Positions 26,701 through 35,293 of a stretch of 64,000 nt of DNA are shown one piece after another (position 1 is the first letter of the stretch; every line of letters starts with the position of its first letter). A model generated the notes under the pieces. The model was not told the origin of the DNA. It was given only the letters and a program-made list of their open reading frames with translations, and ran no database searches. This DNA comes from VRUE01 sp963697915 (GTDB lineage: Bacteria > Actinomycetota > Thermoleophilia > Solirubrobacterales > 70-9). The DNA lies in contig OY969103.1 in the NCBI GenBank assembly GCA_963697915.1, positions 2,108,001 through 2,172,000 of the forward strand. The letters are read 5' to 3'. The translations under genes were made by a program, and so were the position numbers.

Positions 26701-27513
26701 TCAGATGATGACCTGCACCGTGCCGCCGTCCACCGACCAGGCGGCGCCGCTGGTGTAAGAGGCGCGCTCGGAGCAGAGGAAGACGATCGCGGCGGCGATC
26801 TCGCCGACCTCGGCGAGCCGGCCGATCGGGCGCTTCGCGCCCGCTGTCGCCAGCGCCTCCTCGCGGCTCTCGGCGCCGGCCAGGTCCTGCGACTGGTCGA
26901 GCAGGCCGCCCGACTCCATCCAGAGCTCGGATTCGGTCGGGCCGGGGCAGATCGCGTTGACGAGCACGCCCTGCTTTGCGTAGCGGTCCGCGAAGAGGCG
27001 GGAGAGTGAGAGCTCGGCCGCCTTCGCCACCGAGTACTCGGGCATCGCCGCCGAGGGCCGCTTGCCCGAGGTCGAGCAGACGTTGACGATCCGCCCCCAG
27101 CCGCGCTCGGCCATCGGCGGCGCGGCGGCGCGCATCGCCCGCAGCGGCGCCATCACGTTGATCTCGTACTGGGCGCGCCAGTCCTCGTCGGGGACGTCGT
27201 CGAGGTCGCGCCACTTGGCGGCGCCGGCGTTGTTGACCAGCACGTCGAGGGCGCCGAAGCTCTCGCTGGCCGCGGCGAGCATCCGCTCGCCCGCGTCCTC
27301 GGCGGTGACGTCGAGGGCCAGCAGCCCCGCCTGCCCGCCAACCTCGGCGCCGGCCGCGGCCGACTCCTCGGTCGCCGCCGCCAGCCGCTCCTCGTTGCGC
27401 GCGACCAGCAGCACGTTGGCGCCCTCGGCGCAGAGCAGCCGTGCGGTCTCGCGGCCGATTCCGCTGCTGGCGCCGGTGACGACGCAGGAGCGTCTCTGTA
27501 GGCCGAGGTCCAT
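26701..27513 (-). CDS. Short-chain dehydrogenase/reductase
   Basis: 270 residues. Classical SDR motifs: cofactor site TGASSGIG near residue 13, NNAG (VLVNNAGAAKW), catalytic Ser in VNVCSTSGKR, YSVAK (Tyr/Lys), and the ICPGPTESEL and YTSGAAWSVDGG segments. The substrate is not predictable. It starts 5 bp after the GMC oxidoreductase stop, so the two are probably one operon with the Nudix gene. Confidence 0.88.
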   Translation of the reverse strand: MDLGLQRRSCVVTGASSGIGRETARLLCAEGANVLLVARNEERLAAATEESAAAGAEVGGQAGLLALDVTAEDAGERMLAAASESFGALDVLVNNAGAAKWRDLDDVPDEDWRAQYEINVMAPLRAMRAAAPPMAERGWGRIVNVCSTSGKRPSAAMPEYSVAKAAELSLSRLFADRYAKQGVLVNAICPGPTESELWMESGGLLDQSQDLAGAESREEALATAGAKRPIGRLAEVGEIAAAIVFLCSERASYTSGAAWSVDGGTVQVII

Positions 27514-27518
27514 GCCGG

Positions 27519-29126
27519 CTAGAGCGAGGCGGTCGCGGTGTCGGGCGCCGGGCTCGGCGCCGCCTTGCCGGCGATCAGGTCGGCGCCGCGCTCGGCGACG
27601 GCGATCGTCGGCGCGTTGGTGTTGCCGCTGGTGATGATCGGCATCACCGAGGCGTCGACGACGCGCAGTCCCTCGACCCCGCGGACGCGCAGCTCAGGGT
27701 CGACGACCGCGTCCGCGCCGGTGCCGATCTTGCAGGTGCCGACCGGGTGGTAGAGCAGCTCGACCCGGCGGCGCAGGTCGTCGTGGATCGCCTCATCGCT
27801 CTCGACCGCGGCGCCGGGGAAGAGCTCGCTGCCGAGCACCTCGGCCAGCGGTCCGGCGGTGGCGATCTGGCGCGCCAGCCGCGTGCCGGAGATCAGCGCC
27901 GCGACGTCCTCGGGCTCGGCCAGGGTGTTGGTCAGGATGCGCGGCTTCGCGGTCGGGTCGGCCGAGCGCAGGCGCAGCCAGCCGCGGCTGCGGGGGGCGA
28001 CCAGGACCGGGCCCATCGTGATCGCGTGCCCCTCGTACTCGGCGAAGCCGTGGTCGGCGAAGAAGGCGGGGGCGAAATGGAACTGGAGATCGGGCTGGGC
28101 GAGGCCGGGCCTGCTGCGCAGGAAGGCGAAGGCCTCGGCGACCGAGGAGGAGAGCGGGCCGGTGCGCCGCAGCAAGTACTCGAACAGTGCTTTGGGGCTT
28201 TCGCCCTCGGCCAGCGAGCCACCGCCGGGCACGTCCCACATCGAGGCCAGGTAGGGGTGGTCCTGGAGGTTCTCGCCGACACCGGGCAGGTCGGCGACCA
28301 CGGGGATCCCCAGCTCGCGCAGCTGGGCGGCGGGGCCGATGCCGGAGAGCAGCAGCAGTTGCGGCGAGCCGAGCGCACCGGCGGCGAGGATCGTCTCGCG
28401 GCCGCTGTGGGCGATCTGCTGCCGGCCCTTGCGGCGGTAGCGGACGCCGGCGGCGCGCCCCTCCTCGATCTCGATGCCGAGCACCTGGGCGCCGCTCACC
28501 ACCTCGAGGTTCGGGCGCCGCAGCGCCGGCCGCAGGTAGCCGTCGGCGGTGCTCCAGCGCCGGCCGCGGCGCTGGGTGACCTGGACCAGCGCGGCGCCGT
28601 CCTGCTCGGGCCCGTTGTAGTCGGCGATGCGCGGGACCCCGACCTCCTCGCAGGCGGCGAGGAAGCGGCCGGTGAGCGGCCGCGGCGAGCGCGCGTCCTC
28701 GACCCGCAGCGGCCCGCCGGTGGCGTGGAACTCCGAGGCGCCGCGTTGGTTGTCCTCGGCGCGCAGGAAGTAGGGCAGCAGCTGCTCCCAGCCCCAGCCG
28801 GCGGCGCCGGCGGCGACCCAGCGCTCGTAGTCGAGTGGGTGGCCGCGCACGTAGAGCATCGCGTTCATCGAGCTGCTGCCGCCGAGCCCTTTGCCGCGCG
28901 GCATGTAGATCGAGCGGCCGTCGCAGTGCGGCTCCGGCTCGGTGTTGAAGTTCCAGTCGCGCTTGCTCTGGAACTGTTTGGCGAAGCCGGCGGGGATCTT
29001 CACGTCGGGGTGGCGGTCGCTGCCGCCGGCCTCGATCAGCAGCACCCGCACCGCCGGGTCCTCGCTGAGCCGGTTGGCGAGCACACAGCCGGCTGAGCCG
29101 GCACCGACGATCACGTAGTCATGCAT
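27519..29126 (-). CDS. GMC-family FAD oxidoreductase (choline dehydrogenase-like)
   Basis: 535 residues from the ATG at 29126, with GAGGAG 8 nt upstream. FAD site DYVIVGAGSAGCVLANRLSE, GMC signature 1 RGKGLGGSSSMNAMLYVRG, signature 2 GALGSPQLLLLSGIGPA, and the catalytic C-terminus YHPVGTCKIG with ASVMPIITSGNTNAPTIAVAER. Oxidises an alcohol substrate; members act on choline, alkanols or polyethylene glycol, and the sequence does not decide. Neighbouring SDR could take the next or a parallel step. Confidence 0.9.
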   Translation of the reverse strand: MHDYVIVGAGSAGCVLANRLSEDPAVRVLLIEAGGSDRHPDVKIPAGFAKQFQSKRDWNFNTEPEPHCDGRSIYMPRGKGLGGSSSMNAMLYVRGHPLDYERWVAAGAAGWGWEQLLPYFLRAEDNQRGASEFHATGGPLRVEDARSPRPLTGRFLAACEEVGVPRIADYNGPEQDGAALVQVTQRRGRRWSTADGYLRPALRRPNLEVVSGAQVLGIEIEEGRAAGVRYRRKGRQQIAHSGRETILAAGALGSPQLLLLSGIGPAAQLRELGIPVVADLPGVGENLQDHPYLASMWDVPGGGSLAEGESPKALFEYLLRRTGPLSSSVAEAFAFLRSRPGLAQPDLQFHFAPAFFADHGFAEYEGHAITMGPVLVAPRSRGWLRLRSADPTAKPRILTNTLAEPEDVAALISGTRLARQIATAGPLAEVLGSELFPGAAVESDEAIHDDLRRRVELLYHPVGTCKIGTGADAVVDPELRVRGVEGLRVVDASVMPIITSGNTNAPTIAVAERGADLIAGKAAPSPAPDTATASL

Positions 29127-29137
29127 TGGCGCTCTCC

Positions 29138-29545
29138 TCATCTCCCCTGGTCGCCCATGTTGACGGTTACCGGCGTCTCCGTGGCGAGGACCTTGTGGAC
29201 CGGGCACTTGCGGGCGATGACCAGCAGGCGCTCGCACTGCTCCTCGCTGAGCTCGCCGGGGAGGCGGAGGGTGGCGAGGAAGGAGGACGGCACGAAGCGC
29301 TCGTACTCGACCTCGACCTCAACCTCGACCGCGCCCACGTCCCAGCCCTTGCGCTCGGCGTACATCTCGACCGTGATCGCGATGCAGCTGGCGAGGCCGG
29401 CGGCGACGAGGCGGGTGGGGGCGGGGCCGGCGTCGGTGCCGCCGGCAGCCTCGGGCTCGTCGACGAGCAGGCGGTGGGCGCCGCCTTCGATCTCCACCTC
29501 GTGGACGTACCCCTCGCGGCGACGGGCCAGGACCTTGACCGACAC
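29138..29545 (-). CDS. OsmC-family peroxide-reducing protein
   Basis: 135 residues. The two redox Cys of the OsmC/Ohr fold are visible in GLASCIAITVEMYAERKGW and IARKCPVHKVL, with the usual substrate segments between. Acts as a thiol-dependent (hydro)peroxidase in the cytoplasm. Its stop lies 11 bp upstream of the GMC start, and its start is 4 bp past the adenosyltransferase stop, so a common transcript is likely. Confidence 0.85.
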   Translation of the reverse strand: MSVKVLARRREGYVHEVEIEGGAHRLLVDEPEAAGGTDAGPAPTRLVAAGLASCIAITVEMYAERKGWDVGAVEVEVEVEYERFVPSSFLATLRLPGELSEEQCERLLVIARKCPVHKVLATETPVTVNMGDQGR

Positions 29546-29549
29546 GGCA

Positions 29550-30116
29550 CTAAGCCTTGCGGCGGCCCTCGAACAGCGCCGGGTCCTCGACGTCGGCGAA
29601 GCGGGCGAGCGCGTAGGCGTAGTCGGAGGCCCGGTTGACGAAGTGGATCACGGTCTCGCTGGCCAGCTCGCCGGCCTCGGCGAGGGCGCTGATCTGGCGC
29701 TCGGCGCGGCGGACCGTGGTGCGGGCGACGTCGAGCTGGGCGGAGAGCTGGTTGCCGCCGGGGATGACGAACTTGGGCGGCAGCTCGACCTGGGCCATGT
29801 AGTGGTCGATCCGCCGCTCGAGCTCGGCGACCATCTCCTCGGTCGTGCGGCTGATCCCGTCTTCGAGCCGCTCGGCCGCCTCCGGCGCGGTCGCCAGCTC
29901 GGCGCCGGCGACGAAGAGGTCGTCCTGGAGGCGGAGGATGTCGGCCGCCAGCTCGGCCTGGTCGGGGCCGCAGAGGGCGCGGGCGACGCCGAGCTGCGAG
30001 CAGGCTTCGTCGAGGGTGCCGTAGGCCGAGGTGCGGCCGTGGTGCTTGGGGACTCGACCGCCGTACCAGAGCGAGGTCGTGCCGTCGTCGCCCTTCTTGG
30101 TGTAGATCTTGACCAC
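29550..30116 (-). CDS. ATP:cob(I)alamin adenosyltransferase, PduO type
   Basis: 188 residues. N-terminal VKIYTKKGDDGTTSL (P-loop-like ATP site), RTSAYGTLDEACS, FVIPGGNQLSAQLDVARTTVRRAER and FVNRASDYAYALAR match the PduO family along its length. It makes adenosylcobalamin. No B12-dependent enzyme or cobalamin riboswitch is visible in the window. The gene lies within a co-directional run with OsmC. Confidence 0.92.
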   Translation of the reverse strand: MVKIYTKKGDDGTTSLWYGGRVPKHHGRTSAYGTLDEACSQLGVARALCGPDQAELAADILRLQDDLFVAGAELATAPEAAERLEDGISRTTEEMVAELERRIDHYMAQVELPPKFVIPGGNQLSAQLDVARTTVRRAERQISALAEAGELASETVIHFVNRASDYAYALARFADVEDPALFEGRRKA

Positions 30117-30167
30117 TGGGTGGTCATCCTACGGGGGCGGTGCGGCCGCGAAGCCGTCGCGCCCGCC

Positions 30168-31457
30168 TCAGCCGACCGGGTTGAAGACGAGGCCGGTCAG
30201 CACCTTGGGGAAGAAGTAGGTCGACTTCGGCGGCATGTTCTCGTCGCTCTCGCAGATCGCCTTGACCTGGTCGACCGGGATAGGGCGCAGGATGAAGGCG
30301 ACGTCGTAGGTGCCGTCCTCGAGCAGGGCGAGGGAGTCCTCGACGCTCTTCGAGTAGCCGAGGCCGCGCTTGGCGAGGATGTCGTCTTCGCTGAGGCCGG
30401 CGACCCCCTTGAGGACGAGGGTCTCGAGGATCGCCGCGTCGAGGCGGCGGTAGGCCTCGGGCTTGCCCGCCAGCTGCTCGTCGAGGGCGGCGATCGCGCT
30501 CTCCTTCAGCCGCAGCCGGAAGGCGCGCTTGTGGTGGGAGTCGATGAAGCCGAAGACGCCGACGCCCTCCTCGCCGAGCGGGTCGAGCTGGTCGAGCGGG
30601 ACCTCGGTGACGTCGAAGAGCTCGCGGGCGCCGACGCCGAAGCTCTCTTGACGCTCGGGGTCATCGGCGAAGCCGGAGAGCAGCCGGTGGGTGGGGAAGA
30701 CGGTGAGGCCGGGGTCGTCGAGCCCGGTCAGCGCCATCAGGGTGAACTGGTGGTCACCCTCGCCGCCGACCTCGTCGCGGTAGGCGATCGCGGTCTCGTA
30801 GCGGTGGTGGCCGTCGGCAATCAGCAACTGGGCGCTGGCGAGCAGCTCGGTGACCGCGGCGCAGACCGTCGCGTCGCCGACCCGCCAGACCTTGGTCACG
30901 GTGCCGCCTTCGTCGGTCACCTCGCCCCAGGGCTCGACCCCCTCGATCGCCGGCGCGACCAGCGGCCAGGCGTCCTTGGTGCTGAGCGAGAAGATCGGCG
31001 AGAGGTTGTGGCGGGTGGCGTGGGTGAGGTCGAGCCGGTCCTTCTTCGGCCCGGGCAGCGTGCGCTCGTGGGGCAGCACCTGGCCGGCGGAGAAGTCCTC
31101 GACCCGGACCCGGGCGAGGATTCCGTGGCGGGTGCGGGGGGTGCCGTCGGGGCCGGCGTAGTCCTGCGTCATCGCCCAGATCGCGGGATCGGTGTCTGTG
31201 ATGAGGGCGCCCGCCTGGCGCCACTCATCCATCAGGCCCGCGGCCCGCTCATAGGGGTCGTCGCCGGTGTCCTGCGGGCCGGTCTCGCCGTACGGTTTGG
31301 GCAGATCGATGGCGACCGCGTTGTAGGGGGAGCGGGCGAGCAGCCCGGCCCGCATCGCGGCGTCGATGACGTCGTAGGGGGGCGCGGCGACGTCCTGCAG
31401 CGAGCCGACCACGTCGAGGTCGTAGTGGGTCGCGAAGATCGGGCGGACGTCGGCCAT
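30168..31457 (-). CDS. DUF1015 family protein
   Basis: 429 residues, full length for the family. Opening segment VRPIFATHYD with AAPPYDVIDAA, central YAGPDGTPRTRHGILARV and LPHERTLPGPKKDRLDL, the hallmark ADGHHRYETAIAYRDE, and SHHKRAFRLRLK are all present. Family function is undetermined in most bacteria; the HHR segment suggests a phosphate- or metal-binding site (inference). Upstream of the cobalamin adenosyltransferase gene on the same strand, 51 bp apart. Confidence 0.88.
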   Translation of the reverse strand: MADVRPIFATHYDLDVVGSLQDVAAPPYDVIDAAMRAGLLARSPYNAVAIDLPKPYGETGPQDTGDDPYERAAGLMDEWRQAGALITDTDPAIWAMTQDYAGPDGTPRTRHGILARVRVEDFSAGQVLPHERTLPGPKKDRLDLTHATRHNLSPIFSLSTKDAWPLVAPAIEGVEPWGEVTDEGGTVTKVWRVGDATVCAAVTELLASAQLLIADGHHRYETAIAYRDEVGGEGDHQFTLMALTGLDDPGLTVFPTHRLLSGFADDPERQESFGVGARELFDVTEVPLDQLDPLGEEGVGVFGFIDSHHKRAFRLRLKESAIAALDEQLAGKPEAYRRLDAAILETLVLKGVAGLSEDDILAKRGLGYSKSVEDSLALLEDGTYDVAFILRPIPVDQVKAICESDENMPPKSTYFFPKVLTGLVFNPVG

Positions 31458-31563
31458 GCGGGGCGGAACCTAGCGCGTGGCGCCCACGCGGCGTCGCCAC
31501 GCGACCTGCATCGAGCACCTATGCCGTGCTCGATGCAGTCCTCGCGCTCTAAGATCGCCTCAG

Positions 31564-31637
31564 CGGGGCGTGGCGCAGCCTGGTAGCGCGCGGCCTTTGG
31601 GTGGCCGAGGTCCCCGGTTCGAATCCGGGCGCCCCGA
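31564..31637 (+). tRNA. tRNA-Pro (anticodon TGG)
   Basis: Full cloverleaf by eye: acceptor stem CGGGGCG/CGCCCCG, D-stem GCGC/GCGC, anticodon stem CGGCC/GGCCG with loop TTTGGGT (anticodon TGG), T-stem CCCGG/CCGGG with loop TTCGAAT. The CCA end is not encoded. Confidence 0.95.
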
Positions 31638-31652
31638 TGTTCGCAGCGCGAT

Positions 31653-32642
31653 CTACTGCTTGCTGGCCTTCTGGCTGCCGTACTGCCTCTTGACTCGCTT
31701 TTCGCAGCGCACGCGCTTCTGCTTTTTCGGGGCCTTCCTGCAGCGGGACAGCTTCAGGGCGCGCGTGGCTTTGGCTTCCTCGATCTCGCGCTGCCTCACC
31801 ACAGCCGCGAGCGCCGCTTCCTCGGCTTGGCGCTTCCTCGCCGCCGCCGCTGCCGCGGCTTCGTCGTCCTTGCGCTTCTCCGCGAGAGCCTGGACCCCGC
31901 GCTGCTCGGCCTCGATCTCGCCGGCGGTTACTGCTTTCACTTCAAGCGCTGCGCTCGTGTGAATCTCGAAGTCGAGTTCCACCCCGGTGGTGGCCCACGG
32001 GTCGCTCTCCCTCTGGCCTTCCGGAGTCGCTTTCCGCTTTTCGCCGAGGGCGTTTTCGTATTCGCTGGGGGTCTGCGTGGCGCCCACGCGACTGAGGGTC
32101 GCCGTGAATGACGTCGACTGCTCGTTGATCGAACCGACGGGAGAGAGGAAGGGGCCGCGTGCCTTCATGGACTCGGTATCGCAGTCGAATTCCATGTAGA
32201 TGCCGCCACCCGGATTGAGGAGCATGCCGACCTCGCGTTTTGCCTGATCGATGAAGACGAGATCGGCTTCGATCGTCCCGGTCGTGATTTCTCCCGGGTC
32301 GGCGCCTTCGGACTGGCAAGCCTCGCCGTCTGCGGGTCCTCCGTCCGCTTCGCACCCCGTGAAGACGTAGTTCGAAAAGGTCGAGCGCGGTCCGACGATT
32401 TCACCCTCGCCCTCGGACCCGGCGCAGCGCAGTTTCGTGACGACGCCAGTCGTCTCGGCGGTCACTTCCCCGCCGTTGGCCTCGAACGCGATCGGGAACG
32501 ATGCCGAGCTCGCGAATTCGAGCACCGGCGAGGCCGCCTTGGCGTTAGCGGGCGCGGCCGCCAGCGCAAAGGCCGCGGCCAACGCCACGACGCAAGCAAA
32601 GATTCCCCGGAACTGACCAGCTCCCAGCCGTCGTGACTCCAC
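31653..32642 (-). CDS. Secreted protein with Ala/Glu/Lys-rich coiled segment and basic Cys tail
   Basis: 329 residues from the GTG at 32642, with a GAAGGGAG ribosome site just upstream. Signal peptide with hydrophobic core IFACVVALAAAFALAA and cleavage context PANAKA. The mature part has four Cys in its first half (RCAG, GCEAD, EACQ, FDCD) and is otherwise unrecognised. Residues ~240-300 form an Ala/Glu/Lys/Arg-rich helix (KRKDDEAAAAAAARKRQAEE), and the end is very basic with two Cys (SRCRKAPKKQKRVRCEKRVK). That tail resembles the one on the 3954-5666 product. Function unknown. Confidence 0.65.
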   Translation of the reverse strand: MESRRLGAGQFRGIFACVVALAAAFALAAAPANAKAASPVLEFASSASFPIAFEANGGEVTAETTGVVTKLRCAGSEGEGEIVGPRSTFSNYVFTGCEADGGPADGEACQSEGADPGEITTGTIEADLVFIDQAKREVGMLLNPGGGIYMEFDCDTESMKARGPFLSPVGSINEQSTSFTATLSRVGATQTPSEYENALGEKRKATPEGQRESDPWATTGVELDFEIHTSAALEVKAVTAGEIEAEQRGVQALAEKRKDDEAAAAAAARKRQAEEAALAAVVRQREIEEAKATRALKLSRCRKAPKKQKRVRCEKRVKRQYGSQKASKQ

Positions 32643-32707
32643 GTTTACTCCCTTCACCCGATTGACGACTCTCCTTGGCGGGGGATCGTAGCGGGCATCT
32701 CGCCGAC

Positions 32708-33301
32708 TCAGGGCGAGAGCAGGGTGAGGCGCCAGCCGTCCTCGTCGCGCTCGAAGAGGCGGCGCTCGTGGAGGCGGTCGGGGGATTCCCGCCAGAGCTC
32801 GACCGTCTCCGGGTGGACGCGCAGCGCGCCCCAATCCTGGGGGCAGGCGGGCGGCGTCTCCTGGACTTCGGCGAGGTGGGCGAGGCGGTCGCGCAGGGGG
32901 TCGAGGCCGTCGATCGGCTCACCCTGGCGCGAGACGGCCGTCTGGAAGCGGTGGGCGACGTCGCGCTGGTCGAAGAGCTCCTCGGCCAGCGCGCGCTCGG
33001 CCCGGACCGCCGTGCCGGTCAGGTGCACCTGGCGGCCGAGCGAGTGCCAGTGGAAGAGCAGGGCGACGCTCGGGTTTGCCTCGACCTCCCGCGCCTTGCG
33101 CGTCCAGAGGGCGGTGGTGAAGACGAGCGCGTCGTCCTCCAGGCGCTTGAGGTTGACCGTGCGCGCCGAGGGCCTGCCGTCGGCGCCGACGGTGACGAAC
33201 GCCACCGAGGCCGGCTGCGCCAGCCCCGCCGCGCGGGCCTCCTCGATCCACTCGCGCAGCTCAGCCAGCGGGTTGGGGTTCTGCGGCGCCGTGTCTCCCA
33301 C
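32708..33301 (-). CDS. pdxH: Pyridoxamine 5'-phosphate oxidase
   Basis: 197 residues. FMN/PLP-binding segments SVAFVTVGADGRPSARTVNLK, LVFTTALWTRKAREVEANP and LLFHWHSLGRQVHLTG, plus the dimer C-terminus VELWRESPDRLHERRLFER, match PdxH. Converts PNP/PMP to PLP with oxygen. Slightly divergent at the C-terminus, so a closely related FMN flavoprotein of the same family is possible. Cytoplasmic. Confidence 0.85.
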   Translation of the reverse strand: MGDTAPQNPNPLAELREWIEEARAAGLAQPASVAFVTVGADGRPSARTVNLKRLEDDALVFTTALWTRKAREVEANPSVALLFHWHSLGRQVHLTGTAVRAERALAEELFDQRDVAHRFQTAVSRQGEPIDGLDPLRDRLAHLAEVQETPPACPQDWGALRVHPETVELWRESPDRLHERRLFERDEDGWRLTLLSP

Positions 33302-33310
33302 GGCCGCCGA

Positions 33311-34075
33311 TCATAGGAGGGTCGACCTGACGGCCCCGACGAGGCGGTCGGGTGCGTCCCACATCACCATGTGACCGCACTCGGGCCAGGTCTCGATCTG
33401 GGCGGTGGGGGGCAGCTCGTCGACGTTGCGCGACTTGCCGGGGAGGGCGATCCGGTCCTTGGCGCCCCAGACGACGGTGACCGGGACGTCGATGCCCTGG
33501 CCGCCGGTGAAGCGCAGGCGGCGGGTCTCGGCGAAGTGGCGGGGGAAGCTGTCGGTGCCGATCGCGGCGCGCGCGTTGGCGACCGCCACCTCGGCCGGGA
33601 GCCGGCGCGGGTGGGCGCTGACGCTGCGCAGCGCCACGGCACGGACCAGCGGCGACTCGAGCGCGCGCAGGCTGAGGCGTGGCGCGGCCCGGCCGAGGCG
33701 CCAGTTGGCGTTGAGCGCCAGGTCGGTGAGCAGCGGCGAGCGCTTGCGCCAGAGGCCCGCCGGGGTGAGGGCGACGACGGCGCTCGCCCGTCCCGCCTTG
33801 GCGAGCTCCAGCGCGGTCCAGCCGCCCGCCGAGTGACCGACCACCGCGACTCGCTGGAGGCCGAGATCGTCGAGGAAGCCGGCGAGCTCCGCCGCCCACT
33901 CGGGTGGGGTGAATGAGGTCGGCGGCGACTCGCCGTGACCCGGGAGGTCGGCGGCGATCACCTCGTTCTCTTCGGCCAGCGCTGGCAGCAGGGGCGCCCA
34001 GACCTGGCGGGAGCTGGTCGTGCCGTGCAGGAGCAGGAGCGGGGGGCCGCTTCCGACCCTGTCGTGTGCGAGCAT
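33311..34075 (-). CDS. Alpha/beta hydrolase
   Basis: 254 residues. HGTTSS (oxyanion), nucleophile elbow GHSAGGW (Ser about 81), acid in WGAKDRIALP and His in CGHMVMWDAP complete a catalytic triad. The substrate is unknown. The gene is divergent from a TetR regulator with only 8 bp between the two ATGs, so the regulator very likely controls this hydrolase. Confidence 0.85.
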   Translation of the reverse strand: MLAHDRVGSGPPLLLLHGTTSSRQVWAPLLPALAEENEVIAADLPGHGESPPTSFTPPEWAAELAGFLDDLGLQRVAVVGHSAGGWTALELAKAGRASAVVALTPAGLWRKRSPLLTDLALNANWRLGRAAPRLSLRALESPLVRAVALRSVSAHPRRLPAEVAVANARAAIGTDSFPRHFAETRRLRFTGGQGIDVPVTVVWGAKDRIALPGKSRNVDELPPTAQIETWPECGHMVMWDAPDRLVGAVRSTLL

Positions 34076-34091
34076 GTATACAGATGTATAC
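34076..34091. promoter_or_regulatory. Dyad between divergent hydrolase and tetR starts
   Basis: GTATAC-AGAT-GTATAC: two copies of a 6-bp palindrome separated by 4 bp, filling the gap between the start codons at 34075 (minus) and 34084 (plus) and overlapping the latter. On the minus strand TATACA would serve as a -10 for a leaderless hydrolase message. Probable TetR operator. Confidence 0.6.
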
Positions 34092-34641
34092 CACCAAGGC
34101 CCCGGTCCGCGATCGCCTGCTCGAGGGCGCCCTGCGCTGCCTGCGCGAGCAGGGCTACGCGACGACCACCGCCCGCGACGTCGCCGCCGCCTCCGGCGCC
34201 AACCTGCGCTCGATCGGCTACCACTTCGGCTCGACCAAGCAGCTGCTGTTGACCGCGATCTCGCTCAACTTCCGGCGCTGGCTCGAGCCGCTGATCGCGA
34301 CCACCGCCGACGAGGGCCGTGACCCGGCCGACCGGGTGCGGCTGGGGATGACCCAGTTCGCCGCGGCGCTGCCCGACAACGCCCCGGTCCTGCGCGCCTG
34401 GCTCGAAGCGGTCTCCCTCGGCGGCCACGAGGCCGAGCTCGGCGCCGCGCTGGCCAGCGGTCAGGCGGAGTTCCGTGCTCGCCTGGAGCGGACCCTCGCC
34501 GAGGCCGGCGTCGAGGACCCAGGAGAGGGGGCGGCGGCGATCATCACCGTCTGTGACGGCCTAATCGTTCGCTTCCTCCTGCATGGCGAGGTCGCCGCTC
34601 CAGAGCGGGTCGCGACGGCAGCGGCGCGGGCCTTGGAGTAG
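34084..34641 (+). CDS. TetR-family transcriptional regulator
   Basis: 185 residues from the ATG at 34084. N-terminal HTH: VRDRLLEGALRCLREQGYATTTARDVAAASGANLRSIGYHFGSTKQLL, the classical TetR pattern. C-terminal ligand-binding domain of PF17940-like type (RVRLGMTQFAAAL, LRAWLEAVSLGGHEAEL). The upstream frame extension covers the divergent gene and is rejected. Likely autoregulates and represses the adjacent hydrolase through the dyad between them. Confidence 0.88.
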   Translation: MYTTKAPVRDRLLEGALRCLREQGYATTTARDVAAASGANLRSIGYHFGSTKQLLLTAISLNFRRWLEPLIATTADEGRDPADRVRLGMTQFAAALPDNAPVLRAWLEAVSLGGHEAELGAALASGQAEFRARLERTLAEAGVEDPGEGAAAIITVCDGLIVRFLLHGEVAAPERVATAAARALE

Positions 34642-34706
34642 CGCTTCGGCGAACGTGGACGTTTATCGGGCTCACGAAATGCCTGGAAAAGCCGATAAGC
34701 GGGTCC

Positions 34707-34967
34707 ATGAACGCGAACGTCAGCAGTCCGCGCCGCCGGGAGCGGGTCGAGATAGAAACCGACCGGCACCTGATCGTCGGTGAGGTGACCTTGCCGCCCG
34801 AGGGTTATCAGAGCCGTTTCTCAGACGCCCTCAATCGCGGTGACGTCGCCTTTCTGCCGCTGACCAACGCGGTGATCTCGCCGCTGGGCGGGGGAGAGGC
34901 CGATCGGCGCCCCTTCATCGCGATCGGCAAGCGTCACATCAGGCTCGCCTACCCGCTCGAGGACTAG
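34707..34967 (+). CDS. Conserved small protein, unknown function
   Basis: 86 residues. The sequence ERVEIETDRHLIVGEVTLPP and the SRFSDALNRGDVAFLPLTNAV segment resemble a small beta-rich family of unknown function common in actinobacteria (possibly DUF6812; I could not confirm). No signal peptide or membrane segment. Stand-alone between the TetR gene and a convergent membrane protein gene. Confidence 0.65.
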   Translation: MNANVSSPRRRERVEIETDRHLIVGEVTLPPEGYQSRFSDALNRGDVAFLPLTNAVISPLGGGEADRRPFIAIGKRHIRLAYPLED

Positions 34968-34995
34968 GGACCGCGCGCCCCGGACGGTCCCTCGC

Positions 34996-35280
34996 CTAAG
35001 CCGTCTGCGCGCGACGCCGCTTGCCGCCGGCGAAGGCGCCGACGTCGATCAGGAAGCCGAGGGCGACGATGAACCACTCGAAGCCGAGCACCCCGTTCGA
35101 GGAGTAGGCCCACATCACCACGTAGGCGAGCGTCGTCCAGGGCAGCAGGAAGAAGCCCAGCACCGGCAGGAACCAGCCGTCGAAGGCGTCGCCGATCGCG
35201 TCGGTGAAGACGAGGAGGACGAACAGCGCCAAGCGCGGCGAGATCAGCGCGAATAAGAGGGCCAGGCAGCCGATCGGCAC
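34996..35280 (-). CDS. Small membrane protein, unknown function
   Basis: 94 residues from GTG. About three hydrophobic segments: LALLFALISPRLALFVLLVF, GWFLPVLGFFLLPWTTLAYVV and FEWFIVALGFLIDVGAFAGG, with a basic tail GKRRRAQTA. No family recognised. Its start is 13 bp from the divergent msrA start. Confidence 0.6.
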   Translation of the reverse strand: MPIGCLALLFALISPRLALFVLLVFTDAIGDAFDGWFLPVLGFFLLPWTTLAYVVMWAYSSNGVLGFEWFIVALGFLIDVGAFAGGKRRRAQTA

Positions 35281-35293
35281 ACGCTACCTTTTG

